Notes: generated by a model not told the origin, from the letters alone. DNA of 64,000 nucleotides from Clostridium_AW sp040797845 (GCA_040797845.1 JBFNFA010000005.1:62001-126000), one strand, 5' to 3'; counted from the stretch's first letter, positions 40,660 through 50,122 are shown. Numbers and translations: made by a program.

Positions 40660-42126
40660 ATGGATTACAAAAAAAATGCAGAATTGAAGAATAAAGTAAT
40701 GTTGGCGGGATTTATATTATCAGTAACATTAAGGTCAATTTTTGATATAATTTTAAAGGTAGATAGGAATGCTATATTAATATTAGTTGGACTTTCCATA
40801 CCTTTAGCTGTAATCGATTTTATATTAATAAAAAAGAAATATATTATTCAAACAATGTATTATACGGTAATAATGTACACTGCTGTTATATTCATAATGT
40901 TTATATCAAACCCAAATTGGGCTAATTTTATTTTGATATATTATGGTGTTATGATAATGAGTGTATATCAAGATTTAAGGATATTAATTATTGAAGCAAT
41001 TTCGGCTATAGTACTTGTAGTGTTTTGCTTCTTAGGTTATAAAACAACCCTCTTTGCTTCCGTAGAATACTATGAATTAGCAATTTATATATTATACGTA
41101 GTAGCAGCATCAGTTATATTATCAATTAATGCTATTACTACCAAAAGTATTTATAAAGATTTAGAAGAAACTCATAAGTCTACTGAAGAAGCTAAATCTA
41201 GAGCAGAGTTGCTGCTAAAAAAAATATATAGTACTATAAAAGTTTTAACATCAGCTAATGAGAAAATAAAAAGTGGAATTTCTGTAACAGGACAAATAGC
41301 AGAAGAAATAACTAGCTCTACAAGCGACGTTGCGAGTAGTGCAGCCAAAGAAGTTGATGTAATGAATGGAATGAAAGATTCAATAGAGGATGGAGTAGAA
41401 AAAGTAGAAGAAGTTACCAGTGCCATTAAAACTATGGAGGAATTATCTAAGTCAACTGAAAATGTTGTGTTAGAAGGTAATAATAAAGTAGATATATTAT
41501 CTTCGGAAATGAATAAGGTAAATACAAATATTTTAACTGTGGTATCCATGATAAATGAATTAAGTGATGAAAATACAAAAATAGTTCATATTATTAACAG
41601 TATTACAAAAATATCAGAGCAAACAAATTTATTAGCTCTTAATGCATCCATAGAAGCAGCTAGAGCTGGAGAGCATGGAAGAGGCTTTGCTGTAGTTGCA
41701 GAAGAAGTAAGAAAACTTGCTGAGGATTCAAAAATATCTACAGATAAAGTAGAATCAATATTGAATAATATATCTGATAAAACAAAGGCAGTTGCAGAAG
41801 AAATATTAAAAGAAGAAAAGTCAATCGAGCTATGTAGTGAACATACAAATGATGTTAAAGAGTTATTTAAAGATGTTAATAAGAATACTTCTAATGTATT
41901 AAGTTATTCAAGAAGTGTTGGATCACAATCTATATTGCTTGAAAGTACGATGAAAAATACATTAAGTTCAGTAAATAATATTAGCGAAACTGTAGAATCA
42001 ACTGCAACTGCTATGGAAGAAATTTTTGCGGCTATTGATGAGCTTAATAGTAGCATAATGGGTATAGCAAGTAGTTACGATGAAATAGATAATATATGTA
42101 ATGAATTAAACTCTATAAGTGAATAA
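40660..42126 (+). CDS. Methyl-accepting chemotaxis protein with membrane-embedded N-terminus
   Basis: A 488-residue receptor. Five or six hydrophobic helices occupy residues ~13-165 with hardly any external loop, so the signal is probably sensed in the membrane. No HAMP is evident. The long signalling coiled coil contains the conserved hairpin tip ISEQTNLLALNASIEAARAG and GRGFAVVAEEVRKLAEDS. ATG 40660 follows AAGGGGGAGTAGTA. No CheA/CheW nearby. Confidence 0.9.
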   Translation: MDYKKNAELKNKVMLAGFILSVTLRSIFDIILKVDRNAILILVGLSIPLAVIDFILIKKKYIIQTMYYTVIMYTAVIFIMFISNPNWANFILIYYGVMIMSVYQDLRILIIEAISAIVLVVFCFLGYKTTLFASVEYYELAIYILYVVAASVILSINAITTKSIYKDLEETHKSTEEAKSRAELLLKKIYSTIKVLTSANEKIKSGISVTGQIAEEITSSTSDVASSAAKEVDVMNGMKDSIEDGVEKVEEVTSAIKTMEELSKSTENVVLEGNNKVDILSSEMNKVNTNILTVVSMINELSDENTKIVHIINSITKISEQTNLLALNASIEAARAGEHGRGFAVVAEEVRKLAEDSKISTDKVESILNNISDKTKAVAEEILKEEKSIELCSEHTNDVKELFKDVNKNTSNVLSYSRSVGSQSILLESTMKNTLSSVNNISETVESTATAMEEIFAAIDELNSSIMGIASSYDEIDNICNELNSISE

Positions 42127-42140
42127 AATAGATAATATAA

Positions 42141-42175
42141 AAACCTCGACATATTATATGTCGGGGTTTTTTATA
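42141..42175 (+). terminator. Terminator of the chemoreceptor gene
   Basis: AAACCTCGACATA / TATGTCGGGGTTT followed by TTT. Confidence 0.85.
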
Positions 42176-42341
42176 AGTTTTAGAATTATGGTACGGTGAA
42201 GCGTATCTACTCAACTTCGAATAATTTTCTAATCATTGGCAATGGAGGACAAAGGCGAATATGTCAAAACGAATCTTTTATATCGCAGAAAACATTTACC
42301 TGGATATTAATGTATAAAAAAGTATTCCTTTGTTGATAAAA

Positions 42342-42384
42342 TGTAATTAGTAGATTACAATATAAATGTAAACAACTGATTACA
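42342..42384. promoter_or_regulatory. Tandem operator of the XRE regulator
   Basis: Two 18-bp dyads, TGTAAT-TAGTAG-ATTACA (42342-42359) and TGTAAA-CAACTG-ATTACA (42367-42384), with centres 25 bp apart, directly before the regulator. They are the probable autoregulatory sites. Confidence 0.7.
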
Positions 42385-42405
42385 TTTTGTTAAGGAGGTA
42401 ATACC

Positions 42406-42618
42406 TTGATACAGAATCGAATTAAGGTTTTGAGAGCAGAGCGTGATTGGACGCAAGCTGATTTAGCTGAAAAGGTAGGTATTTCCCGCCAAGCGGTTAT
42501 ATCAATTGAGAAGTATAAATATACTCCTTCATTAGAATTAGCTTTCAAAATTGCAGAAGTTTTTAATGTTTCAATCAATGAAGTTTTTGAACGCAAGGAG
42601 GGTGAAAACGATGAATGA
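42406..42618 (+). CDS. XRE-family transcriptional regulator
   Basis: A 70-residue single helix-turn-helix: RDWTQADLAEKVGISRQAVI followed by YTPSLELAFKIAEVFNVSI. This is the compact YozG/Cro-like class. TTG 42406 follows AAGGAGG. It overlaps the next gene by 8 nt, so the two are coupled. Confidence 0.9.
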   Translation: MIQNRIKVLRAERDWTQADLAEKVGISRQAVISIEKYKYTPSLELAFKIAEVFNVSINEVFERKEGENDE

Positions 42619-42934
42619 ACAAACTACTATTTTATTTTTCCTTATTATTGGTACTGGCATTACTCTTTTTCTTTATCTATGGAAAGCTAAAAAGGATATT
42701 GATTATAAAAAAGACGAACGTTGGCAATTGATTCAGAACAAAGCGAATAATTCAGCGAATTATTTAAACTATATCTTGATAGTATTTTTAGCTGTCGGAG
42801 AAACGGTATTGCTATTTTCTGATATTCAAATAACCTTTACTTTGAATCGCGTTTTAATTTATGGCGTATTATTCATCGGTTTGCGCAATGCGATAGAATT
42901 GTTTGCATTAAGATATTTCGATAAGCGAATGTAA
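42611..42934 (+). CDS. Three-helix membrane protein paired with the XRE regulator
   Basis: A 107-residue protein with helices at about residues 5-24, 50-70 and 78-98 and a basic loop KKDIDYKKDERW between the first two. Small XRE plus membrane-protein pairs are common in Firmicutes, and the membrane partner often modulates the regulator. ATG 42611 follows AAGGAGGGTGAA. Confidence 0.75.
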   Translation: MNEQTTILFFLIIGTGITLFLYLWKAKKDIDYKKDERWQLIQNKANNSANYLNYILIVFLAVGETVLLFSDIQITFTLNRVLIYGVLFIGLRNAIELFALRYFDKRM

Positions 42935-43005
42935 ACATATTAGTATTAACTAATTAACAATAAATGGTGATTTGGTTGACAGATTTTAGATTATAGGAGT
43001 CTGAT

Positions 43006-43086
43006 AAATTTCAATTTATTTAAGAGATTAAGTAATAACATAGTAATATAAAAAATATTATAGAAACTTGAAATTGAAATAAGTTC
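43006..43086 (+). repeat. Boundary repeat, left copy (R1-related)
   Basis: It starts AAATTTCAATTTA and ends CTTGAAATTGAAATA, so its ends are an inverted pair. It aligns with 62930-63010 at about three quarters identity by eye. The remaining ~500 nt of the gap 42935-43521 are AT-rich and without genes. Confidence 0.65.
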
Positions 43087-43459
43087 AATTGGTATTAATA
43101 CACTCCTTTTTATAGATTAATTTACTATACGTCTTACTTATTAAAGAAATTTTTACTGTATATTTAAGAGCAGGTGCTATTTGGTATAATAAGTAATTTA
43201 GAGTAGTATAGCATAATTACTTATAAAATCAATAATATCAATAAACTAGAAGTATATTATTACTGTTAGGTAAGAAATATACGCCTTTAAAATTAAGTAT
43301 GTATTGATGTAAAAGTCCATACATATTTTTTTTATTATTTACCAAATAAAATAATCATTTAACTAATATTTGATTGAATAATAAAATATGATTAATAGAA
43401 AAAGAGGGAATAAAGTTAAATAAATATCAATAAAGTACAATAAAACACAATAAAATATA

Positions 43460-43488
43460 TTTACAATTCACATAAAGTGCAATATAAT
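43460..43488 (+). promoter_or_regulatory. Promoter of the alpha/beta hydrolase gene
   Basis: TTTACA, 17-bp spacer, TATAAT. Three spaced CAATAAA repeats (43428-43455) lie just upstream and may be regulator sites. Confidence 0.75.
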
Positions 43489-43521
43489 GGGTGTATAAAT
43501 ATTAAATAATAAGGATGTGTA

Positions 43522-44394
43522 ATGATGAGAAAAAGTAGCAGCAAAATAGATAATAGTAAGATGCAAGTTGCATTTAAATCTGAAGAAGGAAAAAATGAAA
43601 TCTTAAAGTATTATGAATCATTACTTAAAAATTGGTCTTTTCCCCATGAAGAAATCAACGTTAATACAAATTACGGAAAAACATTTATTATAGCTAGTGG
43701 AAAAGAAGAGTTACCACCACTTATATTACTTCATGGTAGTGGCATGAATTCAGTTATGTGGATAAATGAGATGGAGAAGTATTCACATAATTATAGAGTA
43801 TATGCAGTGGACATGCCTGGAGAACCAGGGAAAAGCAATGAAACTCAATTACCATTAGAGGGTGACGATCTTTCAAATTGGCTTAATGATGTTTTTGATG
43901 GCCTATCAATAGAAAAAGCAAGTATTGTTGGAATTTCATTAGGGGCATGGCTAGGAGCAAAGTTTTCTATAAAATATTCACAAAAGGTAAATAAACTTGT
44001 TCTACTTTGTCCAGCAGGCATAGGTCCTCAAAAGAAGTCTTTTATTTTTAAATCTATATTTTATATGTTATTAGGAGAAAAAGGAATAGATAAACTATAC
44101 TACAAAATTAATGGTAATAAACTAATACCACAGGTAATGTTAAATTATCAAAAGTTAATTGCAAAACACTTTAACTTTAGAAAAGAGACTATTCCTCTAT
44201 TCTCAGATGATGAATTAATACAATTAACAATGCCTATTGCATTATTTGTAGGAGGAAAAGATGTTATGTTACATTCTGAAAAGACGGCAAAACGTTTAGA
44301 ATCATTACTTGGACATGCTAATATAAATCTCATTCCTGATGAAGGGCACTCTCTTGTTAATCAAGGAGATGAAATAAGGGAATTTTTAAATTAA
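43522..44394 (+). CDS. Alpha/beta hydrolase
   Basis: A 290-residue hydrolase. Oxyanion motif HGSGMNSVMW, nucleophile elbow VGISLGAW (Ser), acid in FVGGKDVM (Asp), catalytic His in DEGHSLV. Cytoplasmic, with no signal peptide. Likely an esterase or a C-C hydrolase; substrate unknown. ATG 43522 (or 43525) follows AAGGATGTG. Confidence 0.9.
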   Translation: MMRKSSSKIDNSKMQVAFKSEEGKNEILKYYESLLKNWSFPHEEINVNTNYGKTFIIASGKEELPPLILLHGSGMNSVMWINEMEKYSHNYRVYAVDMPGEPGKSNETQLPLEGDDLSNWLNDVFDGLSIEKASIVGISLGAWLGAKFSIKYSQKVNKLVLLCPAGIGPQKKSFIFKSIFYMLLGEKGIDKLYYKINGNKLIPQVMLNYQKLIAKHFNFRKETIPLFSDDELIQLTMPIALFVGGKDVMLHSEKTAKRLESLLGHANINLIPDEGHSLVNQGDEIREFLN

Positions 44395-44398
44395 AAAA

Positions 44399-44420
44399 CA
44401 CCCTACATTTCTGTAGAGTG
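44399..44420. terminator. Hairpin between convergent genes
   Basis: CACCCTAC / GTAGAGTG. An A-run on its left (T-run on the minus strand) suggests it ends the VanZ transcript. Confidence 0.5.
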
Positions 44421-44494
44421 CCATAAACTCAATAATGATTCGTTACTGAGTTTTAATTTTCGTTCTGTCTTTAAAGGTAACAACTGAGTCTTGT

Positions 44495-45013
44495 TTAACC
44501 TAGAAATTTAATTCGAATTCCAATAATAAATACTAAAAATAAAACGAATAGTATAGTCAAAACAAAAAGCACTATACCTATCACTATCAGTACCTTATCT
44601 AATTTTTCTGAATTGAATACCTTTCTTAAACTTGTATAAATCAGTATGCCTAAGATTCCACCAAGAGTGTTAGTCAAGAGATCAGTTATATCAGTAGCGC
44701 CGATTGCTAAAATGAATTGACTCACTTCAATAAAAAGACTAAACAATAAAATATAGATGGCATTTTTAATCATTGAACTTTTTTTGTTCACTATTTCTAT
44801 CAAAATACCTAAGGGAACAAAAATAATAATATTGTAGACAACTTCTTTGACGCCACCTGACGCTCCAAATGGTATCAAGTTAATACGTCGTAATTGCTCA
44901 CCAGAAAATGCTTGATTAAATACAGCATTCAGCGAAACTGAAAATTTAAAAAGCAATATCCAGGTCAAAACGATGAAGTAAAGGTATAAAAGAATTTTAC
45001 CTGCTTTTTTCAT
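44495..45013 (-). CDS. VanZ-family membrane protein
   Basis: A 172-residue protein with four to five helices and the VanZ pattern NLIPFG, VVYNIIIFVPLGILIE, IEVSQFILAIGATDITDLLT and NTLGGILGILIY. VanZ proteins lower teicoplanin susceptibility in Tn1546-type clusters; most genomic homologues have no proven role. ATG 45013 follows AAGGAGGGGTTCAC. It is the only minus-strand gene between 42.4 and 64 kb. Confidence 0.9.
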   Translation of the reverse strand: MKKAGKILLYLYFIVLTWILLFKFSVSLNAVFNQAFSGEQLRRINLIPFGASGGVKEVVYNIIIFVPLGILIEIVNKKSSMIKNAIYILLFSLFIEVSQFILAIGATDITDLLTNTLGGILGILIYTSLRKVFNSEKLDKVLIVIGIVLFVLTILFVLFLVFIIGIRIKFLG

Positions 45014-45111
45014 GTGAACCCCTCCTTCGTATTTGAATGCTTTTTTTATTATATCACGAGGTGTCAAATCAATTTAACATTTATACAAAAAGAAGTACCG
45101 GGGGATATGTA

Positions 45112-45201
45112 AATACCAATAGGAATAATTTTATTAATAACAGCAATAATTAATTTAGGACTTATGCTATTTGCTAAATGGAATGTAAGAGAATTAGAAT
45201 A
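45112..45201 (+). pseudogene. 3' fragment of an ABC-2 type permease gene
   Basis: Readable codons IPIGIILLITAIINLGLMLF followed by KWNVRELE and a stop match the end of ABC-2 family permeases. No upstream portion is present. It carries its terminator (45207-45242). The rest of 45014-45431 is non-coding. Confidence 0.6.
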
Positions 45202-45206
45202 AAGGA

Positions 45207-45242
45207 TAAAAAGCTATGGGTGAAATACTCATAGCTTTTTTA
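45207..45242 (+). terminator. Terminator related to the helD terminator
   Basis: AAAAAGCTATG / CATAGCTTTTT; same sequence family as 34773 and 36170. Confidence 0.8.
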
Positions 45243-45431
45243 TAATATCTGAAAGGTTTGGAATGTGATACGATGAACCGTATCTGTGGAGAAACAAAAT
45301 AAATAGAGAGCTTTAAGAGATTAAAGGTAAGCCAATGGTATTAAAGCATCATTGGCTTATGTTATAATTAATTGGTAAGTATTGAGATGGGGATAGATAG
45401 AAAAATAGAAATTTATAGGGAGGGTATCATG

Positions 45432-45794
45432 ATGAAATATCAATGGATAGATGAATATTTGTTAAAAAAAAGTGGTGTGTCTAAAGACTTACAGAAAGAT
45501 TGGAATTGGATACGTTATTCATTAGGAGATAAAATGTTTGCAGCAATCTGTTTAGATAAAAATGATAAACCTTATTATATAACTTTAAAATTGGAGCCAA
45601 CAGAAGGGGATTTTCTCAGACAACAATATGAGGATATTATACCGGGATATTATATGAATAAAGTACATTGGAATTCGGTTAAATTTAATGGAAATGTGCC
45701 CGATGAATTATTAAGAGATATGTTAGACAAGTCTTATCAACTAGTGCTATCTAGACTTAGTAAAAAGAAACAAAAAGAACTTTTAGAAATATAA
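45432..45794 (+). CDS. MmcQ/YjbR (DUF419) family protein
   Basis: A 120-residue protein with the CyaY-like YjbR pattern: WIRYSLGDKMFAAICLD, YYMNKVHWNSVKFNG and the end DMLDKSYQLVLSRLSKK. These are DNA-binding-like proteins often encoded near stress genes. ATG 45429 or 45432 follows GGGAGGG. First gene of the long same-strand cassette array, directly followed by an R1 repeat. Confidence 0.85.
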   Translation: MKYQWIDEYLLKKSGVSKDLQKDWNWIRYSLGDKMFAAICLDKNDKPYYITLKLEPTEGDFLRQQYEDIIPGYYMNKVHWNSVKFNGNVPDELLRDMLDKSYQLVLSRLSKKKQKELLEI

Positions 45795-45796
45795 TA

Positions 45797-45840
45797 TAAA
45801 TTCCAATTTGATATTGAGTAATATAAATTAGAGATTTGAA
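45797..45840 (+). repeat. R1 repeat copy
   Basis: AAATTCCAATTT (45798-45809) followed by TTGAGTAATATAAATTAG. Confidence 0.75.
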
Positions 45841-45852
45841 GGGAGAATTAAG

Positions 45853-46317
45853 ATGAAATATTTATGTACCGTTATATCCGTAAGAGATATAAAATCATCT
45901 AGAAAATTTTATGAGGATTTATTTGGGCTAGAAGTATATCAGGATTATGGGAGAAACATTGCTTTTACATGTGGTTTAGCATTGCAACAAGACTTTGATT
46001 GGCTTGTAAATCTTCCTAAAGAAGAAATACTAAAGAAATCTAATAATATTGAACTATGTTTTGAAGAAGAAAACTTTGATGACTTTTTGAATAAACTTGA
46101 TGAGTATCCTGATATTCAGTGTTTAGGAGATGTTATAGAACATAGCTGGGGTCAACGTGTTGTGAGATTCTATGATTGGGATGAACATATTATAGAAGTT
46201 GGGGAATCTATGAAAGATGTTATTAATCGTTTTATATCTTCTGGTTTATCCATGGAAGAAACCTCAAAAAAAATGGATGTATCACTAGGGGACTTGAAGA
46301 AACTTTTAAACAGCTAA
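45853..46317 (+). CDS. Glyoxalase/bleomycin resistance (VOC) protein with extra C-terminal helices
   Basis: A 154-residue protein. Residues 1-120 form a VOC domain (SVRDIKSSRKFYEDLFGLEV, VRFYDWDEHIIEVGE). The last ~30 residues (FISSGLSMEETSKKMDVSLG onward) look like a small helix-turn-helix-like tail found in some Firmicute VOC proteins. ATG follows GGGAGAATTAAG. An R1 tail (46316-46327) overlaps its stop codon. Confidence 0.82.
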   Translation: MKYLCTVISVRDIKSSRKFYEDLFGLEVYQDYGRNIAFTCGLALQQDFDWLVNLPKEEILKKSNNIELCFEEENFDDFLNKLDEYPDIQCLGDVIEHSWGQRVVRFYDWDEHIIEVGESMKDVINRFISSGLSMEETSKKMDVSLGDLKKLLNS

Positions 46318-46377
46318 ATAGGAATTTGAACTACTAAATTATTTATATTGTTAGTCATTTTAAGAAGGAGTGGGTAC

Positions 46378-46896
46378 ATGAATGCATTTTTCACAGTAAT
46401 ACCACTTATACTTATAAGGTTCGGACTTTTAAGTATATTAGACAAGGAGGCGTTAAAACGTGCGGCTTTTTTCGCTCCACCGATAGGAATAGAAAAAGCG
46501 GCATACTTGTTTTATCAGATTTCAAACATACTGATTTTTGTATATCTGTGCTTCCTCAAGATTACGACTGATTCATACTGGTTTTATGTAGGTTTGGTGA
46601 TATATGGATTAGGAGTCCTATTGTGTCTTGTGTCCGTATCAAATTTTGCAAAGCCTGCGGAGAATGGTATCAATCTTAAAGGACTCTACTGGATTTCCCG
46701 CAATCCGATGTATGTAGCATATTTTATTTATTTTTTAGGTTGTGTTCTGCTTACTCAGTCGCTGATATTGCTTGTAATACTATTAGTTTTTCAAATATCA
46801 GCGCACTGGATTATCCTATCAGAAGAAAGATGGTGCATAAAGAAATTTGGGGAAGAGTACATAAATTATATGAATAAAGTACGGCGTTATATTTAG
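46378..46896 (+). CDS. Isoprenylcysteine carboxyl methyltransferase-like membrane protein
   Basis: A 172-residue protein with four to five helices and the ICMT/PEMT signature: RNPMYVAYFIYFLG, then EERWCIKKFGEEYINYMNKV and RRYI. It methylates a hydrophobic or phospholipid substrate using S-adenosylmethionine. ATG 46378 follows AAGGAGTGGGTAC. Confidence 0.85.
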   Translation: MNAFFTVIPLILIRFGLLSILDKEALKRAAFFAPPIGIEKAAYLFYQISNILIFVYLCFLKITTDSYWFYVGLVIYGLGVLLCLVSVSNFAKPAENGINLKGLYWISRNPMYVAYFIYFLGCVLLTQSLILLVILLVFQISAHWIILSEERWCIKKFGEEYINYMNKVRRYI

Positions 46897-46920
46897 AAGT
46901 TCATAAGTATATTCGTCGAA

Positions 46921-46970
46921 TGAGCATAATCGGAAGCTGACAAATTCCAATTTGTCGAGGAGTTAATATT
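46921..46970 (+). repeat. R1 repeat copy with perfect internal dyad
   Basis: It begins TGAGCATAATCGGAAGCT and contains GACAAATT-CC-AATTTGTC, a perfect 8-bp inverted repeat (46939-46956). Other copies keep only part of this dyad. Confidence 0.8.
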
Positions 46971-47000
46971 AAGAAGTTTATACATTTTATGAGGTATGAA

Positions 47001-47593
47001 ATGAAAAAACATTGAAATCAAAACCATTTATCATCTTACTTGTTCTGGTTATTTTATTAATCATTGGAGCTGTTTGGCAGAAGTTAATGGTAAACAGTGA
47101 AAATAATTAATATACGGCAGTTGGTAATTTTGTTGATGTGGGTACTTACAATGCTCATTATTATACTAAAGGCAGTGGAAAGACCATTTTTGTTTTTATT
47201 TCAGGTGCTGGAGCTCTAAAACAAATGCAAAGCGAAATATTGACAGTCTTACAGATGAATTATCTATTATTATTAACACAGTATCTAAGGAGAATAAAGC
47301 AATATTGATAGCTCACTCATTAGGAGCTATAGAAGCAATCAGATATACTCAAAGAAACTCTGAAATAGTATTAGGAATAATATTTCTTGATGCAGGAAGT
47401 CCTAAGTTTTATAGTAAAGATTCTGAATTAAAACCTTTTGTTATTAATCGTACATTGGCTGCTTTTCGTGTTACTGGATTGAATCGACTTTTGAATGATA
47501 GATAATGCAGCTCACTATCTATATTGGTCAAATACTAAGGAAGCAATTAAATATATTGATGATTTCTTGAGGGGAATTCACATAAGTTTATAG
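47001..47593 (+). pseudogene. Decayed alpha/beta hydrolase gene
   Basis: Fragments of one hydrolase in several frames: a signal-anchor segment (SKPFIILLVLVILLIIGAVW), FVFISGAG, then IAHSLGAIEAIRYT carrying the nucleophile elbow, LDAGSPKFY, and a terminal AAHYLYWSNTKEAIKYIDDF. A missing A after the start codon, an in-frame TAA and a large internal deletion break it. It is the only clearly degraded unit in the array. Confidence 0.75.
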
Positions 47594-47605
47594 GAGGTGA
47601 TAACA

Positions 47606-48022
47606 ATGAGTTATGGAATTTATTTTAGTACAGGGTTAATTGCAAATATAGATTATTGGAAACCATTGATAATGGAATATATTGAAGAAGCAGATGGCAT
47701 CAGAATTGATTGTTGGAATAATGAAGAGCAGATAATATCTAATTTGAAAGAACTTTGCAATGATTTAGATTTAGAAAGTAATTGTAATATGCATATATTT
47801 AAATTTAATATAACTGAGAAAGCTATTAAAGAGTTGGTTTATAACTCAATAGGGCATAATGGTAATATTAAGTGGTTTTCATTTTTTTTGATAAGGAATA
47901 ATGATATTATTTTATCCTCTAGTCACTATGGTAAAGAATTTTCGATTGAAGGTATATCAAAGGAAGAAATACAATTTGTAAAGTACTTTATACCAAAAGG
48001 TTCAAGTGTAAATATCTATTAG
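47606..48022 (+). CDS. Unknown small protein of the cassette array
   Basis: A 138-residue soluble protein beginning MSYGIYFSTGLIANIDYWK. Mixed alpha-beta composition, no signal peptide, and no Cys-rich or catalytic pattern. ATG 47606 follows TAGGAGGTGATAAC. It is followed by an R1-like tail (48061-48080). I do not recognise the family; position suggests an immunity-type protein. Confidence 0.65.
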   Translation: MSYGIYFSTGLIANIDYWKPLIMEYIEEADGIRIDCWNNEEQIISNLKELCNDLDLESNCNMHIFKFNITEKAIKELVYNSIGHNGNIKWFSFFLIRNNDIILSSSHYGKEFSIEGISKEEIQFVKYFIPKGSSVNIY

Positions 48023-48060
48023 TAAAGAAGGTGAAGTAGAGTTATTTGCATGACATACAG

Positions 48061-48080
48061 ATAAATAGCAATTTTAGTAG
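48061..48080 (+). repeat. R1 repeat, degenerate tail
   Basis: ATAAATAGCAATTTTAGTAG, close to the R1 tail at 58808-58826. Confidence 0.5.
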
Positions 48081-48091
48081 AGGAAGAATGT

Positions 48092-48538
48092 ATGAGAAAA
48101 GAATTAGAATTTCCTGAAATTGATGAAAGTAAAATAGAATATGTTAGTAGACTAATTGACGTTATTGCTAAAAATGGTACAGAGGATTATCATAAGGAAT
48201 TGATAGAAATTAATAGTATTACAGGTAAAGAGTTTAATGGAATTCAGTTTGCGGAATATTGGGGCTGGACATCATTAGAGATGATTTCAAGACAAGCATT
48301 AACTCCCAATCCTCCATGCATTCGTGATTTAAGTAAAAATGAAATTATAGAAATGATAGGTATTATAAAAAATCATTTTGAAAATGGGAAAGATGTAGAG
48401 GCTGAATACTATACTGAACTTTTACAAAAAAGTTTACCATTATGTGATATTTTACACTATGTAATGCTTGAAGGCGAACCAGAGCAGATTGCTGATAAAA
48501 TGCTTGAAGATTCAAGAAATAGTATTATTCATTTATAA
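48092..48538 (+). CDS. Unknown acidic helical protein of the cassette array
   Basis: A 148-residue, largely helical, acidic protein (EFAEYWGWTSLEMI-like segment at about residues 55-66, ALTPNPPCIRDLSKNEIIEM in the middle). No export signal. ATG follows AGAGGAAGAATGT. Not recognised; size, acidity and context fit a toxin-immunity protein. Confidence 0.65.
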   Translation: MRKELEFPEIDESKIEYVSRLIDVIAKNGTEDYHKELIEINSITGKEFNGIQFAEYWGWTSLEMISRQALTPNPPCIRDLSKNEIIEMIGIIKNHFENGKDVEAEYYTELLQKSLPLCDILHYVMLEGEPEQIADKMLEDSRNSIIHL

Positions 48539-48594
48539 GAAATAAATTCTAAATTTGTAAGTTTGATAAGTTGTTGCTTAAAGGAGAAATGAAA

Positions 48595-49221
48595 ATGGGA
48601 TTGTTTGATAAATTTAAGAAAAAAAATATGGATAAAAAAAGTGTCGCAAATAGCATTTTTTCACAATTTACAAGTGTATTTGAGCCATCTGATGATTTGG
48701 TAAAACCTACAGAAGAGGAACTGAAGCAATTTGAGGATATATTACCATCTGAATTATTGCACTTTTGGAAAGAATATGGATTTGGCAATTATGGTAATGG
48801 AATAATAAAGGTTATTAATCCACTTGACTATATGGAAAGTTTATATGAATGGCTTGGAAAAGAAGACTTCTCAAAATTGCCTATTTTGGTAACTGGCTTT
48901 GGAGATATTTTCTATTATCGAAAATTATCAGAAGTGGATGAGGATATCTGTCTTCTTAATATTCATTATAGAAATATTATAGTATGTTCATACAGTTTAG
49001 ATGATTTTTTAAAATCATATATTATAGATGAAGTTAACTACAGTAAAATATTGAGAAAAGAATTATTTGACCAAGTACATGCTGTTAAAGGGAATTTAAA
49101 ACCAAATGATATATATTTCTTTGTACCATCGCTTATCTTAGGAGGTAAAGAATCAGTAGAATTAATTGATAAAGGAAATGCAAATGTACATCAAAGTTTA
49201 TTGTTTCAATTGGGCAAATGA
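48595..49221 (+). CDS. GAD-like/DUF1851 protein, Tdi1-type immunity protein
   Basis: A 208-residue protein. Residues ~20-130 resemble the GAD-like domain (LLHFWKEYGFGNYGNGIIKV, DYMESLYEWLG). The C-terminal ~65 residues match DUF1851 (VHAVKGNLKPNDIYFFVPSL, then LGGKESVELIDKGN). This two-domain architecture is that of Tdi1, the protein neutralising the type VI DNase effector Tde1. No Tde-like toxin is in the window. ATG 48595 is preferred over in-frame 48571 and 48589 because AAGGAG (48581-48585) is properly spaced. Confidence 0.82.
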   Translation: MGLFDKFKKKNMDKKSVANSIFSQFTSVFEPSDDLVKPTEEELKQFEDILPSELLHFWKEYGFGNYGNGIIKVINPLDYMESLYEWLGKEDFSKLPILVTGFGDIFYYRKLSEVDEDICLLNIHYRNIIVCSYSLDDFLKSYIIDEVNYSKILRKELFDQVHAVKGNLKPNDIYFFVPSLILGGKESVELIDKGNANVHQSLLFQLGK

Positions 49222-49239
49222 TATTTTAGTATATATTTT

Positions 49240-49286
49240 AAAGTTCCAATTTAAGGTTGAATAATATAAATAGTAAATTTGTGGAG
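49240..49286 (+). repeat. R1 repeat copy
   Basis: TTCCAATTTAAGGTTGA followed by ATAATATAAATAGTAAATTT; nearly the same as 59944-59984. Confidence 0.8.
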
Positions 49287-49293
49287 GTAAAGT

Positions 49294-49965
49294 ATGTTTA
49301 AGTTAGGGAAATTAAAGTTTGATGTGGAGAGTGCGACATTTAGTGGGAGTTTTATGGATTCTGCTATGAGTAAAAGAATGCAGAGTACTGGACTGGCAGA
49401 ATTTCACTGGTTTATAGAAATAGATATGAATGCAGGAGATTTTGCAACAGAATTAGATGATGAAGAATTGGAAGATTTAGAAGATGATGAAGAAATTTAT
49501 TATGAATCGGTTTCACCTCGTTTGTATCATAACAACGGTTTTAGGCTTGATATAAAATCATGGAAAGATATAGAAGGACTTTCTTTAAAATGGGATTCTC
49601 GATATAATGCAAACGGTGAAGAAGCGGGAACATTGTATGTTTTTGAACATGAAGATGTAACTAATGGAATAATTGAATTCTTAGAAAGAAATGGAAATAA
49701 GTTTCTGGTTCGATGGACAGGAACTGCAAATGTGTATTGGGATGATGAATATGGGGAAGATGTTCCATTTTCTTTTGAAGGAGAAGTGGAATTTAGTGGA
49801 GTTAGTGCTCATTGTGATGATATATCAACTTTAGATGAATTAAAAATAGTCATGACAGATTTTATTAATTTAGATGAATATAAATGCATATTCAATGATA
49901 CACATGAGATTAAAACAGGGATTTCTCATGTGTGGAAATTTTTCCCTGAAAATATAGATAAATGA
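49294..49965 (+). CDS. Unknown strongly acidic protein of the cassette array
   Basis: A 223-residue protein, mostly beta by composition, with an acidic run (ELDDEELEDLEDDEEIYYES, residues ~51-70) and many Asp/Glu elsewhere. Acidic beta proteins of this size are common among nuclease inhibitors, but I do not recognise the family. ATG follows GTGGAGGTAAAGT. R1 copies lie on both sides. Confidence 0.7.
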   Translation: MFKLGKLKFDVESATFSGSFMDSAMSKRMQSTGLAEFHWFIEIDMNAGDFATELDDEELEDLEDDEEIYYESVSPRLYHNNGFRLDIKSWKDIEGLSLKWDSRYNANGEEAGTLYVFEHEDVTNGIIEFLERNGNKFLVRWTGTANVYWDDEYGEDVPFSFEGEVEFSGVSAHCDDISTLDELKIVMTDFINLDEYKCIFNDTHEIKTGISHVWKFFPENIDK

Positions 49966-49970
49966 TAAAT

Positions 49971-49998
49971 AGTTGAGTAATATAAATTCTAGTTTGTC
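49971..49998 (+). repeat. R1 repeat, partial copy
   Basis: AGTTGAGTAATATAAATTCT followed by AGTTTGTC; the order of R1 blocks is rearranged. Confidence 0.6.
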
Positions 49999-50122
49999 AT
50001 TCAGATAGTGAGTATTATGGGAAACAGGTTTTGAGTTTTATATTATTTATACAATAGGAGGTAATTACTATGCATAGTTTTTGGAGATTTATCTCTTAAA
50101 ATACTGTTTGAAAAGAATAGAG